A stretch of 31,821 nt of DNA from CAXDRM01 sp963991775 (GCA_963991775.1 CAXDRM010000006.1:1-31821), one strand, 5' to 3'; positions 16,061-24,997 are shown, counted from the first letter of the stretch. A program made the numbers and translations. Notes: generated by a model not told the origin, from the letters alone.

Positions 16061-16160
16061 GTGGGTCATATATTGTGAGTAAGTGCAGAAAAAAGATGCG
16101 CAGCGTACAAAGACGTACGTAAGCAGTTTTTTTCTGCACTTATCTTGCAATAGATGATCC
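16061..16160. repeat. long hairpin repeat, copy A of a family also at 23424-23526
   Basis: The outer ends GGGTCATATATTG (16063-16075) and CAATAGATGATCC (16148-16160) pair imperfectly. The inner stem AGTGCAGAAAAAA (16082-16094) pairs perfectly with TTTTTTCTGCACT (16128-16140). The tip is CGTAC/GTACG. Both outer ends recur almost unchanged at 23430-23526, but the inner stem there has different bases that still pair. Confidence 0.8.
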
Positions 16161-16162
16161 GC

Positions 16163-16432
16163 ACACCAAAGTTAGGGACTATTTATCTTTTTGCAGCGTT
16201 AATAATTGAAAAAAGAACAAGTAAAATTAGGAGAGCATAGCCAAAGCTACGGTCGAGTAATTTTGCGTAGTAATTTTTCAATTTATTAGCTGCCCTACGG
16301 GTTAAGGCAAAAAGCTACTCTTTTTAGCTAAAATCTCTTATCAATAGCTCGCTATTAATTGCAAAATTTTAACTAAAAATACTACGCTTTTTGACTCTTA
16401 ACAAAAGGATAAATAGTCCCTAACTTTGGTGT
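16163..16432. repeat. 270-bp MITE-like element with about 31-bp terminal inverted repeats
   Basis: The terminal arms at 16163-16187 and 16408-16432 are perfect complements over 25 bases (from ACACCAAAGTTAGGG inward) and extend to about 31 with one G-T pair. No transposase ORF lies between them. The interior carries a further hairpin around TAGCCAAAGCTA (near 16236-16247) flanked by AAAATTA/TAATTTT. The right arm ends nine bases from the lolD stop. Size, terminal repeats and lack of coding fit a miniature inverted-repeat transposable element. A flanking target duplication was not evident. Confidence 0.75.
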
Positions 16433-16440
16433 TAGGAAAT

Positions 16441-17118
16441 TTAAAGAGGTACTAATGTGCCATCTTGTATGGTGATAGCCCTATCCAGCTTCTTAGCTAG
16501 AGTTTCATTGTGAGTAACAATAATCGTAGTCTGCTTACGCTCTTTTAGCTCGGCAAGTAAAAGATCAAAAATTAGCTCAGCATTTTCTGGATCTAGATTG
16601 CCAGTCGGCTCATCAGCAAGTAAAATTTGTGGCTGATGAATCAAAGCTCTTGCTATTGCTACACGCTGTTTTTCTCCACCTGATAATTGACTAGGTTTAT
16701 GTTCTAACCTAGCACCTAATTTTAATGATTTAAGCATCTTAGTAGCTTGCTCTATAGCTACTGCCCTGCTAGTCCGGTTAATTAGTAAAGGCAACATGGT
16801 ATTTTCAAGCGCAGTAAATTCTGGCATTAAATGATGAAACTGATAAATAAAACCGATGTTTTTTCTTCTAAATAATGTTTGCTCAGATTCTTTAGCTTTA
16901 GCCAAATCTCTACCATTATAAATGACCTGTCCTTTAGTTGGTGTATCTAATAAACCTAAAATTTGTAATAAAGTGGTTTTACCACAGCCTGATGGTCCTA
17001 CTAAAGCTAAATTATCACCTGCAGCTAAGGCTAAATTTACCTCCTTTAAAATTTGCAATTTCTTGCTAGTTTCTTGGTAGCTTTTAGCTAGGTTTTTAAT
17101 TTCTAAAATATTACTCAT
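16441..17118 (-). CDS. lolD: lipoprotein-releasing ABC transporter ATPase LolD
   Basis: LolD is the cytoplasmic ATPase of the LolCDE complex, which extracts outer-membrane lipoproteins from the inner membrane and hands them to LolA. The 225-residue protein has Walker A GPSGCGKT (41-48), the Q-loop FIYQFHHLMPEF (Q93) typical of LolD, the signature LSGGEKQRVAIARA (from 145), Walker B ILLADEP (165-171) and switch histidine H203. Its ATG overlaps the lolC end by 8 bases. The MITE-like element's right arm lies just past its stop. Confidence 0.95.
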   Translation of the reverse strand: MSNILEIKNLAKSYQETSKKLQILKEVNLALAAGDNLALVGPSGCGKTTLLQILGLLDTPTKGQVIYNGRDLAKAKESEQTLFRRKNIGFIYQFHHLMPEFTALENTMLPLLINRTSRAVAIEQATKMLKSLKLGARLEHKPSQLSGGEKQRVAIARALIHQPQILLADEPTGNLDPENAELIFDLLLAELKERKQTTIIVTHNETLAKKLDRAITIQDGTLVPL

Positions 17119-18364
17119 AGCGCAATACCTCAGCAGGTTCTAACTTAGCAGCTTTACGAGCTGGAAAAATAGCAGCCATAAAACAAATTAACAAAGATAC
17201 AATTACTACTAAAAATACTGTAAAAGGATTTACCTCGGCCGGCAAATCTGTCAGAAAATAAATTACTGGATCAAATAAAGTGCTACCAGTTAGACTCTCT
17301 AAGGATCTTTTGATTGCATCAATGTTATACGCAAATAAAGTTCCTAAAAATGCACCAAGAAACGTACCAATTAGGCCGATCAAAGCTCCATTAATAAAAA
17401 AGATATAGGTTATAGAATTTTTACTCATACCCATAGTTCTAAGCAGAGCAATATGCTTCATCTTATCATTAACTAACATCACCAAAGAGCTAATAATATT
17501 AAAAGCTGCTACAATAATAATTAATGATAAAATTAAAAACATAACATTACGCTCAACCTTTAAAGCATTGATAAAGCTGGCATTTAGTCGTTGCCAATCA
17601 TTAACACTTAATCTGTATCCTGCCTCACGCAAATTATAGTGGAGCTGATCACCCAAAGCATCAGAAAACTCAATATCATTAGCCATCACCTCAATTGCCG
17701 AGATTTTATTTTTTAAGTTAAATTGAATTTGGGCTGTAGTAAAAGGAATGAATAAAGCTGTAGAATCATATTCATGCATTCCTACTCTAAAAATTGCAGC
17801 AACTTGATAATCTTTAATACGTGGAATCAGGCCAATAACTGTTTTACTTATCTGTGGTGAAACTAAAGTAACTTGATCACCAATAGTTACTCCTAACTTC
17901 GCTGCTAATCTTTCACCTAAAATAATCTTATCTTTGCCTTGAAAATTGGTAATATCTCCTGCCACTATATTATCTTTTACCAGTTTTTTCTTAAGTAAAT
18001 CTTCATATTTAATACCTTTAACTAAAGCAGCTGAAGATTCATCATTACTGGTTAACATACCATGCGCATCAATCAGTGGGTTGACCTCTGCTACATTTGC
18101 CTGTGTTTTAATAAAATCTGTAATTTCCTGATAATTATCTGCTATTGGCTCATTTATACCATAAATGGTAATATGCGCATTCATACCTAAAATACGCGCT
18201 ACCAACTCTTTACGAAAACCATTCATCACTGACATCACAATAATCAAAGTAGCAACTCCTAAAGTTATACCTACCAAAGAAAAGATAGTATTTATTGAAA
18301 TGAATTTTTCTTTGCGCTTAGAAAAGAAGAAACGTAGAGCTAGAAATTTTTCTGCGAAATACAT
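17111..18364 (-). CDS. lolC: lipoprotein-releasing transporter permease LolC/LolE
   Basis: This 417-residue inner-membrane protein has one helix near residues 22-48, a large periplasmic domain (about 50-265), and three helices near 270-300, 315-350 and 375-400. That is the MacB/LolC four-helix plan. The N-terminal LALRFFFSKRKEKFISINTIFSLVGITLGVATLI and the C-terminal PARKAAKLEPAEVLRYE are characteristic. Only one LolC/E-like gene is present, so the transporter may be a LolC/E homodimer (LolF-like) with LolD, as known for many alphaproteobacteria. The start ATG 18364 has an AAGG ribosome site five bases before it. Confidence 0.94.
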   Translation of the reverse strand: MYFAEKFLALRFFFSKRKEKFISINTIFSLVGITLGVATLIIVMSVMNGFRKELVARILGMNAHITIYGINEPIADNYQEITDFIKTQANVAEVNPLIDAHGMLTSNDESSAALVKGIKYEDLLKKKLVKDNIVAGDITNFQGKDKIILGERLAAKLGVTIGDQVTLVSPQISKTVIGLIPRIKDYQVAAIFRVGMHEYDSTALFIPFTTAQIQFNLKNKISAIEVMANDIEFSDALGDQLHYNLREAGYRLSVNDWQRLNASFINALKVERNVMFLILSLIIIVAAFNIISSLVMLVNDKMKHIALLRTMGMSKNSITYIFFINGALIGLIGTFLGAFLGTLFAYNIDAIKRSLESLTGSTLFDPVIYFLTDLPAEVNPFTVFLVVIVSLLICFMAAIFPARKAAKLEPAEVLRYE

Positions 18365-18427
18365 GAAGCCTTATAAATTCTGGCCATAGTATTATTATAT
18401 TTTTATTTTTTAAGCAATATTAGATAA

Positions 18428-18542
18428 TGATATAAGAAATTAATTATAGCTCTGATTTGCTTGCGCTTTATGAACAATAAAATGGTTATTCATAAATGCT
18501 CCTGATACGCAAATGCACGGCCATAATTAATTTCTTATATCA
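18428..18542. repeat. 115-bp palindromic element with perfect 20-bp arms
   Basis: The arms at 18428-18447 and 18523-18542 (TGATATAAGAAATTAATTAT and complement) are perfectly paired. Nested pairs occur inside: TTTATGAA/TTCATAAA and GATTTGC/GCAAAT. Its right edge provides the TGA stop of the small ORF at 18540-18722, and it lies between that ORF and lolC. It may act as a transcript end, though there is no clear U-tract. Confidence 0.8.
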
Positions 18543-18722
18543 CCTTAGAAAACATGGACAAAAAGATACACATATTGCATCTACCCAATTAGTTCTATGT
18601 GTTGGGGGAGAATCTTGTATTTCTTCTAATACAGGACGTACATCTTTAGCTTCTAAAGTTTGTTCTACTGGTGTAGCTTGTGGCTCTCTAACTTGTGGAT
18701 CAGGATAAACTCGTTGTGTCAT
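18540..18722 (-). CDS. small proline-rich protein of unknown function
   Basis: This 60-residue ORF starts at ATG 18722, with an AGAGG ribosome site five bases upstream and its own promoter (18741-18769). The first 45 residues are hydrophilic and rich in Pro, Glu, Gln and Thr (PDPQVREPQATPVEQTLE). The tail is Cys-containing and hydrophobic (DAICVSFCPCFLR). It follows lon on the same strand. The stop codon is part of the palindromic element, so the original protein may have been longer. I recognise no family. The good promoter and ribosome site are the main support. Confidence 0.55.
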   Translation of the reverse strand: MTQRVYPDPQVREPQATPVEQTLEAKDVRPVLEEIQDSPPTHRTNWVDAICVSFCPCFLR

Positions 18723-18740
18723 AAAAACCTCTAAAGGTAT

Positions 18741-18769
18741 ATTATAACAGATTTAGTGAGTTGCAGCAA
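18741..18769 (-). promoter_or_regulatory. sigma-70 type promoter for the small proline-rich ORF
   Basis: On the minus strand TTGCTG (18764-18769), a 17-base spacer and TATAAT (18741-18746) form a near-consensus promoter. The -35 box lies in the last codons of lon. The predicted leader is about 12 bases and holds the ribosome site AGAGG. Confidence 0.65.
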
Positions 18770-21161
18770 CTGTTGATTCGTCTTCAGTGAATTTTTTACC
18801 TTTGGCAGATTTACTTGGCTTAGTTGGCTTAACTAGAGCTTCTTTTACAACTTCGCTAAAATTATCAACAAAGACTAATTCAAGATCTTTAACTATATTA
18901 GCAGGAATATCGACAAGATCTTTTTCATTTTTCTTAGGAATTAATACTTTTTTAATACCTGCCCTAAGCGCTGCCAGTAATTTTTCTTTTAAACCACCAA
19001 TAGGTAATACTCTACCGCGTAAAGTAATTTCGCCAGTCATAGCAACATGTCGATCTACAGGAATCTCTGTTAATAATGATGCAATTGAAGTACAAATTGC
19101 TGTACCTGCGGAAGGACCATCTTTTGGTGTTGCTCCTTCTGGTACGTGAATATGAATATCATATTTTTTGAATAATTCAGGCTTCACACCAAATTCTTCA
19201 GAGCGAGATTTAAAAAAGCTATAGGCAGCTTGCATTGATTCTTTCATCACATCACCTAATTTTCCTGTAAAAGTAATTTTACCTTCACCTGGAGTTTTAA
19301 CCGCTTCGATTGATAAGATATCCCCACCAAACTCAGTATAAGCAAGACCTGTAGTAACACCTACTAGATTTGTTTCTTCTATGCGACCATAAGAAAATTT
19401 TGCTACACCAGCAAATTTATCAAGATTTTTAGGAGTTAAATTGACTGATTTCAACTTAGCATCCGAATCAATTTTACGTGTAGATTTACGCGCTAAATTA
19501 GCAATTTCTCTTTCAAGATTACGTACACCTGCTTCGTAAGTGTAATTTCTAATTAATTCAATTAATGCTGCATCAGAAATTTTTAGCTCACCCTTTTCTA
19601 AACCATGAAAATCAGTTTGTTTGGGTAGTAAATGTCTTTTACTAATCTCTAATTTTTCAGCCTCTGTATAGCCAGATAATCTGATAACTTCCATACGATC
19701 ACGCAAAGCATGCGGAATATCTAAAGAATTTGCCGTAGTTAAAAACATTACTTCTGAAAGATCATAATCAACTTCTAGATAATGATCATTAAAGATAGTA
19801 TTTTGCTCAGGGTCTAAAACCTCTAATAAAGCAGAAGCTGGATCGCCACGATAATCTTGACCCATCTTATCAATTTCATCTAATAAGAATAACGGGTTAG
19901 ATACTTTAACTTTTTTAATTTGCTGAATTACTTTACCAGGTAACGCACCAATATAGGTACGACGATGTCCACGAATTTCTGCCTCATCTCTAACACCACC
20001 TAAAGACATTTTAACAAATTCTCTACCCATCGCCTTAGCAATAGAACGTGCCAGTGAAGTTTTACCTACACCTGGAGGACCAACTAAACATAAGATTGAA
20101 CCTCTGATTTTTTTAACACGACGATTTACTGCAATAAATTCTAAGATTCTTTCTTTAACTTTTTCTAAGCCATAATGACCATCATTAAGCACATCTTCAG
20201 CTTTTTTAAGATCAATTTGCAGCTTGGTAGATTCTTGCCATGGTAAATGCAGCAACCACTCTAAATAGCTGCGCACAATGCCTGCTTCAGAAGACATAGG
20301 ATTCATAGCTTTTAATTTTTTTAACTCAGCTTGAGCTTTAGTTTTAGCTTCTTTAGAAAGTTTTTTACTCTCAATTAATTTTTCAAATTGTAAAATTTCA
20401 TCTTCACCCTCCTCAGGCTGGCCATTATTATTACCTAACTCTTTCTTAATAGCTTTGAGCTGCTCATTTAAATAATATTCACGTTGCGAATTTTCTACTT
20501 GGCTTTTAATACGATTTTTGATTTTACCTTCAGTATCTAAAATTTGATACTCACTTTTGAGCAATTTATATGCTAGCTCTAAACGTGATTTAACATTAAT
20601 TTCAGAAAGTACATCTTGCTTTTCAGAAAGCTTAATGGGCAAACTAGAAACCACATGATCAGCCAATTTTGCCGGATCAGAAATTTCTAATATTGCAGTA
20701 ATTAAATCTGAAGGTATACGCTCTTCTAAACGCACATATTTTTTGAAGATTTGCTTTATCTCACGCAGTAAAGCGCCATATTCTTCGCCTTGATCAAAAA
20801 TCTCATCAATCATTTCAATATCAGCAAGAAATGACTCACCTTCATTGTAAAAATTAATTAGCTCAGCTCTTTTTCTAGTATCAATCAAGATTTTTAATGT
20901 ACCATCAGGCAATTTAAGCATCTGCACTACATTGCCTACTACACCTACACGATAAATATCTTGCTTAAGAACATTATCAGTTGCCGGATTTTTTTGTGTA
21001 ACCAAAAAGACTTTTTTATCGCTAGCCATAGCTGCTTCTAAGGCTTTTACAGATTTTTTACGGCCCACAAAAAGTGGAAAAATCATATCAGGAAAAACCA
21101 CTACATCTCTAAGAGGTAAAGTTGGTATTTTATCAATATGATTTAAAAATTTATTTTCCAT
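18753..21161 (-). CDS. lon: ATP-dependent protease Lon
   Basis: Lon is a cytoplasmic hexameric AAA+ serine protease that degrades misfolded and regulatory proteins. The 802-residue protein has the N-terminal substrate-binding domain (IPTLPLRDVVVFPDM), a coiled region around 200-300, Walker A GPPGVGKT (361-368), Walker B FLLDEID (425-431) and the C-terminal protease domain. The catalytic dyad is S684 in PKDGPSAGT and K727 in GGLKEKLLAA. A short Lys/Ser tail ends the protein. It starts three bases after clpX, so the two are co-transcribed. Confidence 0.98.
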   Translation of the reverse strand: MENKFLNHIDKIPTLPLRDVVVFPDMIFPLFVGRKKSVKALEAAMASDKKVFLVTQKNPATDNVLKQDIYRVGVVGNVVQMLKLPDGTLKILIDTRKRAELINFYNEGESFLADIEMIDEIFDQGEEYGALLREIKQIFKKYVRLEERIPSDLITAILEISDPAKLADHVVSSLPIKLSEKQDVLSEINVKSRLELAYKLLKSEYQILDTEGKIKNRIKSQVENSQREYYLNEQLKAIKKELGNNNGQPEEGEDEILQFEKLIESKKLSKEAKTKAQAELKKLKAMNPMSSEAGIVRSYLEWLLHLPWQESTKLQIDLKKAEDVLNDGHYGLEKVKERILEFIAVNRRVKKIRGSILCLVGPPGVGKTSLARSIAKAMGREFVKMSLGGVRDEAEIRGHRRTYIGALPGKVIQQIKKVKVSNPLFLLDEIDKMGQDYRGDPASALLEVLDPEQNTIFNDHYLEVDYDLSEVMFLTTANSLDIPHALRDRMEVIRLSGYTEAEKLEISKRHLLPKQTDFHGLEKGELKISDAALIELIRNYTYEAGVRNLEREIANLARKSTRKIDSDAKLKSVNLTPKNLDKFAGVAKFSYGRIEETNLVGVTTGLAYTEFGGDILSIEAVKTPGEGKITFTGKLGDVMKESMQAAYSFFKSRSEEFGVKPELFKKYDIHIHVPEGATPKDGPSAGTAICTSIASLLTEIPVDRHVAMTGEITLRGRVLPIGGLKEKLLAALRAGIKKVLIPKKNEKDLVDIPANIVKDLELVFVDNFSEVVKEALVKPTKPSKSAKGKKFTEDESTVAATH

Positions 21162-21164
21162 AAT

Positions 21165-22445
21165 TTAAGCCGAAGCTGTTTTCTTCTTTTTAGTTGTTTT
21201 AGTTGCAGCTTTTTTTGTCGCTTCAATTTTAGGCTTAGTGCCTTTATTGATAACATTTTCGTCTACAATAACTTTTTTGGCATTGTCGATATTAGGTATC
21301 TCATACATAGTATCAAGTAATACAGATTCCATAATCGCACGCAAACCTCTAGCACCTGTGCCCCTTTTAATTGCTTTTTTAGCAAGAGCAGTTAAAGCAC
21401 CTTTAGTGAAGCTTAGTTCAACGCCTTCCATTTTAAACAGTTTATTAAATTGTTTAGTAAGAGCATTTTTCGGTTTTGTTAAAATTTTGATAAGATCTTC
21501 AACCGCTAAATCAGAAAGTGGTGCAATTACTGGTAATCTACCAATAAATTCAGGTATTAAACCATATTTCACTAAATCGTTAGGCTCAATAGAAGTAATA
21601 ACATCGCTCATTTTAACATTTTTAGCATCTCTAACATCAGCAGAAAATCCTATAGAAGCACCGCGATCTTTATTAGAAATGATTTTTTCTAAGCCATCAA
21701 AAGCACCAGCACAAATAAACAAGATGTTACTAGTATCAACTTGAAGATATTCTTGTTGCGGATGTTTTCTACCACCTTGTGGCGGTACTGCAGCTACAGT
21801 TCCTTCGATAATTTTTAATAAAGCTTGTTGTACCCCCTCACCTGATACATCACGTGTAATTGAAGGATTTTCGGCTTTACGTGAAATTTTATCAATCTCA
21901 TCGATATAAACTATACCTTTTTGTGCTTTATCAACATCATAATCAGCAGATTGTAATAATCTTAGAATGATATTTTCAACATCTTCACCAACATAACCAG
22001 CTTCTGTAAGACTAGTTGCATCAGCCATAGCAAAGGGCACATCCAGGATTCTTGCTAAAGTTTGCGCAAGTAAAGTTTTACCACAACCTGTTGGACCGAT
22101 AAGCATCACATTAGATTTACTAACTTCAACCTCACGATCAACATCACTTGAATAAAGTCTTTTATAATGATTATAAACTGCTACTGATAATACTTTTTTA
22201 GCATAGTCTTGACCTACTACATAATCATGCAAAGTGTTACATATTTCTTCAGGTGACATAATCTCACCCTTATCATGATCCATTACTGTAATAGATTTTT
22301 GATCTTTACCTATTGCAGCATTACATAAATCTATACATTCATTACAAATATACACCCCTGGCCCAGCAATAAGCTTAATTACCTCATGCTGGCTTTTACC
22401 ACAAAAACTACAATGCAAATCATTAATATTCTGATCGTCCGCCAT
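21165..22445 (-). CDS. clpX: ClpX, ATP-dependent unfoldase subunit of ClpXP
   Basis: ClpX recognises tagged proteins, unfolds them and feeds them into ClpP. The 426-residue protein has the zinc-binding N domain with C12, C15, C34 and C37, Walker A GPTGCGKT (117-124), Walker B IVYIDEIDK, and the IGF ClpP-docking loop in KDRGASIGFSADV. A lysine-rich tail (about 405-426) extends past the core. It starts at ATG 22445 with AGAGGAT upstream, eight bases after clpP. Confidence 0.98.
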   Translation of the reverse strand: MADDQNINDLHCSFCGKSQHEVIKLIAGPGVYICNECIDLCNAAIGKDQKSITVMDHDKGEIMSPEEICNTLHDYVVGQDYAKKVLSVAVYNHYKRLYSSDVDREVEVSKSNVMLIGPTGCGKTLLAQTLARILDVPFAMADATSLTEAGYVGEDVENIILRLLQSADYDVDKAQKGIVYIDEIDKISRKAENPSITRDVSGEGVQQALLKIIEGTVAAVPPQGGRKHPQQEYLQVDTSNILFICAGAFDGLEKIISNKDRGASIGFSADVRDAKNVKMSDVITSIEPNDLVKYGLIPEFIGRLPVIAPLSDLAVEDLIKILTKPKNALTKQFNKLFKMEGVELSFTKGALTALAKKAIKRGTGARGLRAIMESVLLDTMYEIPNIDNAKKVIVDENVINKGTKPKIEATKKAATKTTKKKKTASA

Positions 22446-22453
22446 TTATCCTC

Positions 22454-23089
22454 TTATTTTTTTACTTTTGCTTCAATATCTGCTCTACTTTCTACAATAT
22501 GATCAACCAGACCAAATGCTTTAGCTTCATCAGCAGACATAAAATTATCACGCTCCATAGATTTTTCAATCACTGAAAGAGCCTTACCTGTATGTTTTAC
22601 ATAAAGCTTATTGAGTCTTTTCTTAAGATTAAGAATCTCATTAGCATGAATTTCTATATCCGTAGCTTGACCACGAAAACCACCTGAAGGCTGATGAATC
22701 ATGATGCGCGAATGAGGCAGAGAAAATCTTTGTCCTTTTTGTCCAGCGGTTAGAAGCAATGAACCCATTGAAGCTGCTTGACCAATACACATAGTTGATA
22801 CATCAGGTTTGATATATTGCATAGTATCATAGATTGACAAACCTGCTGTTACTACACCACCTGGTGAGTTGATATACATATAAATCGGTTTTTTGGGATC
22901 TTCAGACTCTAAAAATAGTAACTGAGCTACTATTAAACTAGCCATATTATCCTCAACTGGACCAGTCAAAAATATAATTCTTTCTTTTAATAATCTGGAA
23001 TAAATATCAAATGATCTTTCTCCTCTTGCGCTTTGCTCAACTACGATAGGCACCAAAGTGTTAGTGTAGCTTTCACTTATATCATACAT
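22454..23089 (-). CDS. clpP: ClpP, proteolytic subunit of ClpXP
   Basis: ClpP is the barrel-shaped serine protease partner of ClpX. The 211-residue protein has the catalytic triad S107 (GQAASMGSLL), H132 (IMIHQPSGG) and D181 (MERDNFMSA). The oxyanion-hole segment is INSPGG. The start ATG 23089 has only a modest ribosome site (AAGTAAG). The 75-base stretch in front, up to the palindrome at 23165, is AT-rich; I see no clear heat-shock promoter in it. Confidence 0.98.
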   Translation of the reverse strand: MYDISESYTNTLVPIVVEQSARGERSFDIYSRLLKERIIFLTGPVEDNMASLIVAQLLFLESEDPKKPIYMYINSPGGVVTAGLSIYDTMQYIKPDVSTMCIGQAASMGSLLLTAGQKGQRFSLPHSRIMIHQPSGGFRGQATDIEIHANEILNLKKRLNKLYVKHTGKALSVIEKSMERDNFMSADEAKAFGLVDHIVESRADIEAKVKK

Positions 23090-23164
23090 AGACTTACTTT
23101 GTTTATTTTTAATAAAATAAATACTGACTAAGAAGATATAGTTACTTTTTAATTAATTTAAAGG

Positions 23165-23331
23165 AAAAACTGAATATTATCCTGTCTTTTCTAAAATAGG
23201 TTAGATGCTCTAACGCTATTTTAGCAGAGTGATTCGCCACGATAGACTGAAAAATGCTCATGTGCTATTTGCACACTCCGCTTTTTCAGCTCTCGAGCTC
23301 ACCAAAAATACTAGAATAATATTCAGTTTTT
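23165..23331. repeat. 167-bp palindromic element related to 24998-25185
   Basis: Perfect 16-bp arms AAAAACTGAATATTAT (23165-23180) and ATAATATTCAGTTTTT (23316-23331) bound the element. Inside is a strong hairpin: CTAAAATAG (23191-23199) with CTATTTTAG (23216-23224), then GTTAGA (23200-23205) with TCTAAC (23209-23214). It is followed by CAGAGTG. The same hairpin with different but compensating bases occurs at 25036-25069, followed by CGGAGTG. Confidence 0.8.
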
Positions 23332-23385
23332 GATACATTACACAGTCTTTTCTATCTCGTAGTATAATTTCTTGATTTGCTAGGA

Positions 23386-23526
23386 ATGACCCAAACCTCG
23401 CTACTCAGGCACCAACAAATTTTGCGAGGTGGGTCATATATTTGTGTTTTGGGAAGAAAAAACACCGGAGTGTAGCCAAATCTACATGAGGATTTTTTTC
23501 TTCCTAAAATGCGAATAGATGATCCG
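23386..23526. repeat. double hairpin repeat, copy B of the 16061-16160 family
   Basis: A first hairpin pairs ATGACCC plus CCTCGC (23386-23401) with GCGAGGTGGGTCAT (23424-23437). A second pairs TTTTGGGAAGAAAAAA (23447-23462) with TTTTTTCTTCCTAAAA (23494-23509). The tip of the second is TGTAG/CTACA. The stretch GAGGTGGGTCATATAT and the end GAATAGATGATCCG are shared with copy A. The second hairpin ends about 28 bases from the tig stop and could stabilise or end the tig transcript. Confidence 0.8.
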
Positions 23527-23536
23527 GATCGGAAAT

Positions 23537-24871
23537 TTAAGCCTTCTCGACTAGTTTTTTAAATTGCTCAAGAGTAAGTTCTTTGTCTTTAAGCTCAGCC
23601 TCTTTAAGAATATGATCAACAACCTTATCTTCTAAGATTGGGCCACGCAGATGATCTAATGCTTGAGGATTAGATCTATAAAAATTAACTAGATCATCAG
23701 CATTGCCACCATAACCACCAAGTTGCTGCTTAAGTGAATCAATAACTTCAGCTTCAGTTACAGCAATATCGTTTTTTCTACCTAATTCAGAAAGTAAGAT
23801 ACCAACTTTAACTCGACGTTTAGCAATGTTTAAATGTTCTTTTTTAAGTTTAGTATATTCTTTACCGCCCTTATCTTCTGCCTCTGCTTCATCTTTATAA
23901 CCAGCATCACGCAGATAATCATTTAGCACATTTTTATATTCTTCATCAACCATAGTCTCAGGTAATGGGAACTCGACCTTATTTTCAATGTAATCAAAAA
24001 GCTCTTTTTTAGTCTCATTGCGAGCTTGTTTCTGATATGCAGCTGACATCATTTCTTTAGCCTTAGCACGCAAATCTTTAAGATCTTTAGCACCTTGCGC
24101 TTTAGCAAATTCGTCATTTATTTCAGGCAATTTTACATCATGGATTTCTTTAAGTTTGACTTCAAATTCAGCTGCTTTACCTTTAAATTGCTCAGCATGA
24201 TAATCAGCAGGAAATTTAACTTTCACTTTTTTCTCATCACCAACTTTTAAACCAACTAGCTGATCTTCAAAATTATCGATAAAGCTTTTTGAACCAATTT
24301 CTAATTCGTGGTTCTCTGCTGTACCACCTTCAAACTGCTCACCATCAATAAAACCTTTAAAGTCAATTAAAGCTATTTGACCTTTTTTTAGCTTTGCATC
24401 TTTAGCTTTTACTTGCTCTTTGCTTTTAGCTTGGCTGGCTTGTGCCTCTATTTGTCTATCAACTTCACTTTCTGGAAATTTAATTTTGTAATCAGTAAAT
24501 TTTTGCTTAGCAAAATCTACCTCAGGTAATTCAGGAAAAATCTCACAGATAAATTTATATTCTAAATCTTTACCCTCTTTATATTCAGGTAGATCAAATT
24601 CAGGCTGACTAGCTAAACGTAATTTCTCATCCTCAACTAATTTAGTAGTAGCTTTTTTAACTAATTCATCAATTACTTCATAAGCAGCTGAGGTACCGTA
24701 TTTTTTATCAATATAACTAACTGGAACTTTACCAGGTCTAAAACCAGGCAATCTGATTTGCTTGCTTAACTCATTAATCTTAGCTTTACTTTGCTCAGTA
24801 ATATCCTGCGCAGCAATCTTAATTGTATAAGTCTTTTTTAAACCTTCTGCTTTACTGTCTAAAATTTCCAT
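23537..24871 (-). CDS. tig: trigger factor chaperone
   Basis: Trigger factor binds the ribosome exit tunnel and folds nascent chains. From ATG 24871 (GAGG ribosome site six bases upstream) the protein has 444 residues; an in-frame TTG start at 24892 would add seven residues and is rejected. The ribosome-binding signature appears as LPGFRPGKVP near residue 45. The FKBP-like prolyl isomerase domain is about 160-245 (ALIDFKGFIDGEQFEGG), and the rest is the helical arm domain. It precedes clpP-clpX-lon, the common alphaproteobacterial order, but a 447-base repeat-filled gap separates it from clpP. tRNA-Leu lies 40 bases upstream. Confidence 0.96.
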   Translation of the reverse strand: MEILDSKAEGLKKTYTIKIAAQDITEQSKAKINELSKQIRLPGFRPGKVPVSYIDKKYGTSAAYEVIDELVKKATTKLVEDEKLRLASQPEFDLPEYKEGKDLEYKFICEIFPELPEVDFAKQKFTDYKIKFPESEVDRQIEAQASQAKSKEQVKAKDAKLKKGQIALIDFKGFIDGEQFEGGTAENHELEIGSKSFIDNFEDQLVGLKVGDEKKVKVKFPADYHAEQFKGKAAEFEVKLKEIHDVKLPEINDEFAKAQGAKDLKDLRAKAKEMMSAAYQKQARNETKKELFDYIENKVEFPLPETMVDEEYKNVLNDYLRDAGYKDEAEAEDKGGKEYTKLKKEHLNIAKRRVKVGILLSELGRKNDIAVTEAEVIDSLKQQLGGYGGNADDLVNFYRSNPQALDHLRGPILEDKVVDHILKEAELKDKELTLEQFKKLVEKA

Positions 24872-24911
24872 TCTTGCCTCAAGCAATATCAAATAAATTA
24901 TCTAAAAAAAG

Positions 24912-24996
24912 TGGTGCGGATGAAGGGACTTGAACCCCCACGCCTTGCGGCACTAGATCCTAAGTCTAGCGCGTCTACCAATTCCGCCACATCCGC
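24912..24996 (-). tRNA. tRNA-Leu (anticodon UAG)
   Basis: The minus strand folds as an 85-nt class II tRNA. The acceptor strands GCGGATG/CATCCGC pair, the anticodon stem CTAGA/TCTAG holds the loop CTTAGGA, and there is a long variable arm (TGCCGCAAGGCGT). The T loop is TTCAAGT and CCA is encoded. The anticodon TAG decodes CUA. The T stem contains two G-U pairs. It is 40 bases upstream of tig on the same strand, so both may share a transcript. Confidence 0.97.
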
Positions 24997-24997
24997 A

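Noticed and set aside
15942..16150. Two overlapping minus-strand ORFs of about 65 residues
   Set aside because: They lie wholly in palindromic repeats whose structure explains the sequence.
23090..23164. Heat-shock promoter for clpP
   Set aside because: No CTTG element with a CYTATNT box at the right spacing was found on the minus strand.
24872..24892. TTG-initiated extension of tig
   Set aside because: ATG 24871 has a GAGG ribosome site and matches the family N-terminus.
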